Assembly: GCA_016758965.1 (NCBI GenBank)
Contig: JAEPRB010000021.1
Coordinates: forward strand, 62,001-126,000
Length of the DNA stretch: 64,000 nt
Reading direction: 5' to 3'
DNA from: Circinella minor
Lineage: Eukaryota > Mucoromycota > Mucoromycetes > Mucorales > Lichtheimiaceae
Part shown: one piece after another, positions 59,211 through 64,000 of the stretch
Layout: the number at the start of each line of letters is the position of its first letter
How positions within the stretch are numbered: the stretch's first letter is position 1
The notes under the pieces: generated by a model
Seen by the model: only the letters and a program-made list of their open reading frames with translations
What the model was told of the DNA's origin: nothing
The model's database searches: none
Made by a program: the position numbers and the translations under genes

Positions 59211-61175
59211 ATGCTACCGCTCGAGATCTTGGAGCATACTGCTTCATATTTGCCACGACGCGACATTTACTATTGCCTGATGGTGTGCCGGGAATGGTAT
59301 TTTATATTTTTGCCCTGTCTTTACAAAACGATCGAAATCAGTACCGATGCCAACGCGTATGATGTTATACTTGAACATGCCAACGAATCACTTTGTTACC
59401 GTGTACATGAACTGGTCCTTGAGGATGGATTATTGAGTGTGCAAGAGATGCGTACAATACGAAAACGTTGTGTTTTTTTTAATACTTTACATTTTTGGTG
59501 GTGGCGACCGTCTCTCCTGTCGACGTTATTATCTATGACATCGCCTAGTAATCATTTATTAGAGTTAGAAAATGCTATGAACATGAACACTATCCTTTTC
59601 GAATCGCCCGTGCCTGCCTTGACTGCATTTGGGCAAAATCGTTTTTTGACTTGTCTCAAGCTGTCATGCTTATCCTGGGATCCGCCATATATCTTTGACA
59701 CAGCCAATGGATGTAATTTTGATGGTTGGTTGAGTCGTTGTCTAGAACCAATGTCAAGCTTAAAAAAACTTATGATGCATAATGTGTTACCAACCTTAGA
59801 CGTTCGACATCTTGCTATTATCCACTCATGCTGCCCCAAATTAATTGATCTTGAATTAGAAGGTCCTAGCCGTATTCAATATGACAGCAGCACCAATAAT
59901 ACTGATAATCCAAATGGTGCTAACACGATTATTTCCCAATTACGATCTTTGCGACTTGTATATAATGGTGGATGGAGCGATACAGCAAGCACTTGGCTAT
60001 CTTATATTGACTATTGTTATCCGAATCTTATTAATTTACATTTGGAGAACACATCTGAAAAATCGTCATGGATTATTTTACCAACAACATGCTCACCAGA
60101 TTACTTAAATTTCTCCAATCTACAACGCGCACAACTGATACGACTGGACATCAATTACGACATCATTTTCAAAATTCAAAACCAAGCACCTTTATTATAC
60201 GATTTTTCTATCCACGGTAGTTGTATTTGGTCATCTACTTCGTTTGGAACCATTAAAGCACTTGATCAATTTGATTCATTCGTCTCGCAACTAAATTCTA
60301 ATATTTCACGACTCTCCGTTACGATACCAGAAGGATATCATCATCGTTTGACCATTTTTTGCATTTGCGAAAATTTATGTGATTTGTCGCTTTGGGGTAG
60401 CAGTAGTAATAATAACAATAATAGCAATGTTATGTGTGAAATTATTGACTTGCCTGTTCTTTTGGTAACCTGCCGGGCATTGAGGCGGTTGCGTTTGACA
60501 CATATTCATCTATCTGATGAATTGCTCTGGAATCCCGTACAAACACCAATAGAACGGTTGGAACTAGACCAAGTGACACTGACGTCTGATGTTATCAATA
60601 GCATAGTCAAATATTGTGGAAAATTGATGAGTTTTATTAGCAAGCGATGTTATTGGCGTAAGGTATCAGCAGAATCTGTTATCGGTATTCACTTACGTCT
60701 TAATTCCCGTCATTCTCATTTGATCCAGGTGGATGATCCACATATTGTTTGGGCTACTTCGACATACACAACAATTTGGGGACAGATTCAAGTTTATGGT
60801 TTGATGAGTGACAAAAGCAATGATGGTGTGGACGATAATTTTCATAGTGATTGTTATGATGATAGCAAGAACAAAAAAATTGATCGATGGTTGCGAGTGG
60901 CGTCTATACGTAATAGTGTATCTGAGGAGAAGAAACTCGTAAAAAGACAACCACAACCAATTAAAAAAAATAGTATAGTAGAACTGGATTCCAATAGTCT
61001 GGACTTACTATTGAAAACATCTTATAAAGATGCACAAAAAATATATTCTGTAGCTCATTCTAATCCTCCTTTTAATAATTTTACCAGATGTATTAGAGAA
61101 CGTGACGGGTTTATGACAATATCATACACAAGCGTCAATAATCTTATTATTAATGGGCAATTTATACAATGCTAA
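59211..61175 (+). CDS. F-box protein with leucine-rich-repeat-like body
   Basis: Intronless, 654 residues from ATG 59211. The N-terminal F-box (MLPLEILEHTASYLPRRDIY, YCLMVCREWYFIFLPCLYKT) should bind Skp1 in an SCF ubiquitin ligase. The body has irregular leucine-rich segments (LTCLKLSCLSWDPPY, LIDLELEGPSRIQYD, LRSLRLVYNGGW, LINLHLENTS, LCDLSLWGSS, LRRLRLTHIHLSD, IERLELDQVTLTSD), a solenoid likely used for substrate recognition. The C-terminal 130 residues are polar and unlike the repeats. Such intronless F-box/LRR proteins form large expanded families in Mucoromycota, so the target cannot be inferred. A run of Asn (SSSNNNNNSNV) interrupts one repeat. Confidence 0.87.
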   Translation: MLPLEILEHTASYLPRRDIYYCLMVCREWYFIFLPCLYKTIEISTDANAYDVILEHANESLCYRVHELVLEDGLLSVQEMRTIRKRCVFFNTLHFWWWRPSLLSTLLSMTSPSNHLLELENAMNMNTILFESPVPALTAFGQNRFLTCLKLSCLSWDPPYIFDTANGCNFDGWLSRCLEPMSSLKKLMMHNVLPTLDVRHLAIIHSCCPKLIDLELEGPSRIQYDSSTNNTDNPNGANTIISQLRSLRLVYNGGWSDTASTWLSYIDYCYPNLINLHLENTSEKSSWIILPTTCSPDYLNFSNLQRAQLIRLDINYDIIFKIQNQAPLLYDFSIHGSCIWSSTSFGTIKALDQFDSFVSQLNSNISRLSVTIPEGYHHRLTIFCICENLCDLSLWGSSSNNNNNSNVMCEIIDLPVLLVTCRALRRLRLTHIHLSDELLWNPVQTPIERLELDQVTLTSDVINSIVKYCGKLMSFISKRCYWRKVSAESVIGIHLRLNSRHSHLIQVDDPHIVWATSTYTTIWGQIQVYGLMSDKSNDGVDDNFHSDCYDDSKNKKIDRWLRVASIRNSVSEEKKLVKRQPQPIKKNSIVELDSNSLDLLLKTSYKDAQKIYSVAHSNPPFNNFTRCIRERDGFMTISYTSVNNLIINGQFIQC

Positions 61176-63217
61176 TACGTTTTCCCCTTGGTCAGAGTAT
61201 AATGGCGGTAGTTATTTTTTTTCTCGTTTAACAAAAGATTAACTGGAAAACTTTTTTTTTTGTAAGAATACAAGTTCCACTTATTTGTAATTTTTTTTAA
61301 TCACTATCAAAAAAGCTGTTTTCATGCCGAATTGTGGTCTTATCCAATTATTCTTTATAAAAGCAATAAATTTGTTTACTAAAAATACAATGTTGTAATG
61401 CATGACACTGTTGTGTCACACAACAAAAACAACTGAGGAAAACAATCGGAGCATGAGGAAAAAGTTCCCGCATACAAATATTTGTAACTGCTTTCGTAAG
61501 ACAAAAACTTGTTCCTATATTAATAAAGTTGGTCAGGGAATAATAATGAATGTTTTTTTACACGTACATATAGCGCGACAGAACCATTTCCAGTTATTTT
61601 GCTCAGAAAAGTTCTTCATACATTTCAAATACATACGATCAATGTACATCATAGTATGTATGTTGCTATATATTGTATGTATCATTAGATTACGTAATCG
61701 AAGAATAAATAGAAAATATACCTATACGTATAAATATACACTCAGTAATCAGTGACGACAAGAGTTGAAAAATAAATGTTCATTCTGCTTACATTGAGCG
61801 CACTTGCTTATTTTGAATTTCTTCATTTTATATTTTTACGGCACGTGTATCATACAGTGATGAAATGAAATTTGAGGTGTTAATATAAACCGCTTTATTA
61901 TCTCCATAACAGTTCCATAAAAAAGATAAAGTGGCCAAAAACAGAAAGGTGCTAATAATACTGCAGATAAGACCAAAATAATAACATCTCGTCAACTGAT
62001 AGTTTTCCTTAGAAATCCATTAATAACTTCAGATACGTAATAAATTTCGATAGATCAGTATACTTGTATGAATCATGTTGGATATTCCGAAAATAACAAT
62101 ATACGTAATAAACTGAGTAACGTCTATTATATTACAGCAAGATATTGAATAACCAGTAGTAGTGATACGTAATAGTATTTTTCTATTGGTGAAAATAAAG
62201 GTAAAATATGTTTCAGTGCTGTAGAATGCGAGCTTTGGATAGCGCCTTTTTTTATACTGTATGTAGTGAGAAAGGTAGCTAATAAAGAAAAGGAATAACT
62301 AAAAGTGTTATTTTTATCGTAAAACAGCTATTGACAATAAAATATTGCTGAAAATACGCATATCATTCTAATACTTGTCTTACTCACCCTTGCTTATCTT
62401 TTACCATTACATATCAAATAGCATCTTACAGGATTTTGCATTCATTTCCGGATGTAGCCCTCAATTTTTTTCGCTTTTGAGCACTTGGTCAATCTCATAA
62501 AAACAGGTGTAGGAAGTACGAAGAAAGCCTTGACTTCAGCCTGTCATCAAAAGCAAAAAAGTTGAAGTTTGTGTCCGGAAATGAATGCATATTTTTAATT
62601 ATGAACTTACAAATACTCAAAGGCTTTATTACCCGTTATTTATAACAAACGAACAAAATACTATATCTATATTAGAACCATTTAAAACCACAAGAAGACT
62701 TTGATTCTTTCCCATGATATCATACATTTTATACTCGGCTTCCTTATCTTGAAAGCATAGTGTTCGTTTTTTTATTTTACTACTACGTATCATTATTGAA
62801 CGCAGGTGTTGTAATTATAATTAACTTCTTATATGTATTGCTGTAGCTGATTCAAGAATGTCTTCCTGCTGTCATTCATATCCCGGTTGGGGTGAATGAC
62901 GAGCGACTTTAGATATCTTGAGAAGCCTGTAAGTATGGCAGAACTCGTATGATAATAATTATTTAACTCTTATGTAAGATAGTTGTTTATGTTCTTTCTT
63001 TGACCCTCTCCCAAATAATTGTGAAAATTTTATATCAACAAGTTCATTGTATTTTTGATCAGCAGTAAATTGATTGAATGCATACTAAATACTTTAACCG
63101 GACCCTTTCTCAACGGAAAGACACATATATTCATTTCGTGACTTAAAAAAGCCCCGCTCAACAACTCCAAAAAGACAGGGCTCCAATTCCTTTACATCTC
63201 TATTTAACAACAGATCA
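61176..63217. other. 2-kb intergenic region with a foldback element
   Basis: AT-rich. It contains an inverted-repeat element at 62437-62589 (listed separately). The reading at 61402-61755 starts with ATG but is Lys/Ile/Tyr-rich low complexity and is not accepted. The last about 100 bp include the SDHAF1 promoter. Confidence 0.45.
62437..62589. mobile_element. Foldback/MITE-like inverted-repeat element
   Basis: The outer arms are perfect 16-bp inverted repeats: TGCATTCATTTCCGGA at 62437-62452 and TCCGGAAATGAATGCA at 62574-62589. Further in, the arms still match imperfectly (CTCAATTTTTTTCGCTTTTGA on the left; the complement TTCAACTTTTTTGCTTTTGA on the right), so each arm is about 40 nt around a spacer of about 70 nt. 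There is no coding capacity. This fits a short non-autonomous DNA element or a hairpin-forming RNA. No clear target-site duplication was found. Confidence 0.6.
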
Positions 63218-63548
63218 ATGGCAGGTGGTCGACGATCGGGTTTACAACAACAAGTCATTAACTTTTACCGAGAATGTTTTCGAGCAGCAAGAGCAAAACC
63301 CATCGTAAGCATCTCGGTCTTAATTATTATGAGAATGACAACAACAGCAACAACAAAATTGACTAAGGACGATTTTTACAATTATTTTTTAGAATAACCG
63401 GCCCCATTTTTATGCATATATTCGACGCGAGTTTCGTGCACACAACATACGTAAAAATGATTTTGTAACTATTGAATATATGCTTCGAAGAGGAAAACGA
63501 CAACTAGAAACTTATAGTTCACCAAGTATACAAGATATTCATCTATAG
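63218..63548 (+). CDS. SDHAF1: Succinate dehydrogenase assembly factor 1 (LYR protein)
   Basis: Exons 63218-63304 and 63393-63548 encode 80 residues. SDHAF1 (yeast Sdh6) is a mitochondrial matrix LYR protein that helps insert iron-sulfur clusters into the SDH iron-sulfur subunit. The N-terminus MAGGRRSGLQQQVINFYREC, then FRAARAKP, matches the family closely. The LYR position reads FYR, a common conservative variant. The second exon has NRPHFYAYIRREFRAHNIRK and IEYMLRRGKRQLETYSSPSI, including the RRGxRQLE-YSSP signature. Its short length is normal for the family. It converges with the twin CX9C gene, with 120 bp between stops. Confidence 0.93.
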
Positions 63549-63668
63549 TTCAGATTTATTATTGTTTCTTCTTTTTCCAACTCTATAATTTTTTTTGTAT
63601 ATATAAATCATTATTTACAAGGATATATCATCATAATATATAGTTCTATCACAAGTAAATAATTCTAA

Positions 63669-63896
63669 TTATTTCTTTTCAGCTGTAACATCCTGAGTAG
63701 GTTGATGTTGTTGTCGATAGGCTGCTGAAGTTGTTTCCGTGCAAAAGTATAATTCTTTCAAAGCTTGGATACATTTTTCTGGTTCACTTTGGTTTGCTGA
63801 TAAACAATCGTCATAATCCTTGACTTGCTTAGAACAATGCTCTTTTACATACTTCAAGATACCAACACTACAAGGAGTTATTTTCCCATCATTTAG
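63669..63896 (-). CDS. Partial: twin CX9C (CHCH) mitochondrial protein, Mix14/CHCHD5-like
   Basis: Last exon of a minus-strand gene whose 5' exons lie beyond the right edge. The acceptor is TTTAAG before 63896; the 63897-63959 upstream reading is intronic. The 75 residues contain CSKQVKDYDDC and CIQALKELYFC, two exact CX9C motifs, plus one earlier Cys in KITPCS. This pattern matches the second half of Mix14/CHCHD5, where a first CX9C pair sits upstream. Such proteins are oxidised by Mia40 in the intermembrane space. The C-terminal tail (QQHQPTQDVTAEKK) is polar. Assignment to Mix14 rather than another CX9C protein is tentative. Confidence 0.78.
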   Translation of the reverse strand, partial: LNDGKITPCSVGILKYVKEHCSKQVKDYDDCLSANQSEPEKCIQALKELYFCTETTSAAYRQQHQPTQDVTAEKK

Positions 63897-64000
63897 CTTA
63901 AAGTAAAACATAGGGTTAAAGGGAAAAAAGAGAAGGGAGAAACGTGTTGTTTTTGGCAAATATTCTCCAGCTTTTCTTTTTCATTTTTTAATACTTACTT

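Noticed and set aside
61402..61755. 117-codon ORF after the F-box gene
   Set aside because: Lys/Arg/Ile/Tyr-rich low complexity with a tail of repeated YTY; it looks like chance AT-rich reading.
1..64000. Apparent enrichment of TACGTA words in intergenic DNA
   Set aside because: I counted roughly 30-35, and simple base composition already predicts a few tens; not a convincing signal by eye.
1..64000. tRNA, rRNA, CRISPR or telomeric repeats
   Set aside because: No paired A/B-box tRNA patterns, rRNA blocks, regularly spaced repeats or telomere-like arrays were found by reading; a covariance-model scan would be decisive.

Overview
The window looks like nuclear DNA of a filamentous early-diverging fungus, most likely Mucoromycota (Mucorales-like). 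It is AT-rich, with many A/T homopolymers. Introns are short (about 50-300 nt) with GTAAGT-type donors and TAG/AAG acceptors. Proteins are rich in Asn, Ser, Thr and Gln homopolymers. It combines fungal genes (VTC polyphosphate polymerases, an Nbp2-like SH3 protein, an Fcy2-type permease, Gpi7) with a snurportin-like gene that model yeasts are not known to have. No prokaryotic signatures, rRNA, tRNA or CRISPR arrays were seen. All exon boundaries were read by eye from splice sites, reading frame and family knowledge. Where I give exon lengths, the spliced sum is a multiple of three.

Layout. 1-134: probable 3' end of an unidentified gene. 1431-4901 (-): LAS21/GPI7, GPI ethanolamine-phosphate transferase 2. 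5128-6805 (+): snurportin-1, divergent from GPI7 across 226 bp. 6979-7434 (+): small unknown protein. 8688-10474 (-): NCS1 purine/cytosine permease, followed by a decayed tandem copy at about 11035-12610 (-). 13554-15329 (+): RAE1/Gle2. 15965-17288 (+): single-pass LEA2-like membrane protein. 17839-19050 (+): unknown membrane protein. 20967-21791 (+): homeodomain regulator. 21792-27193: gene desert with a GC-richer relic. 27194-28256 (-): Nbp2/Skb5-type SH3 protein. 31472-33724 (-): PP2A B55 subunit. 37694-38837 (+): V-ATPase subunit D (VMA8). 39188-40023 (-): secreted/type I membrane protein with a Trp-punctuated Thr/Asp stalk. 44306-47571 (+): 1003-residue low-complexity protein. 48425-58832 (+): three tandem SPX-VTC genes. 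59211-61175 (+): F-box protein. 63218-63548 (+): SDHAF1 LYR protein. 63669-63896 (-): last exon of a twin CX9C protein cut by the window edge.

How the genes relate. The only clear functional cluster is the VTC array: three full-length SPX-polyphosphate-polymerase-like genes in a row. A V-ATPase subunit lies about 10 kb away and would energise the same vacuole, but that proximity may be chance. SDHAF1 and the CX9C protein are both mitochondrial assembly/import proteins, arranged convergently. Elsewhere housekeeping genes are separated by long non-coding stretches containing a foldback element, short palindromes, a GATC-rich microrepeat and relics of coding sequence.
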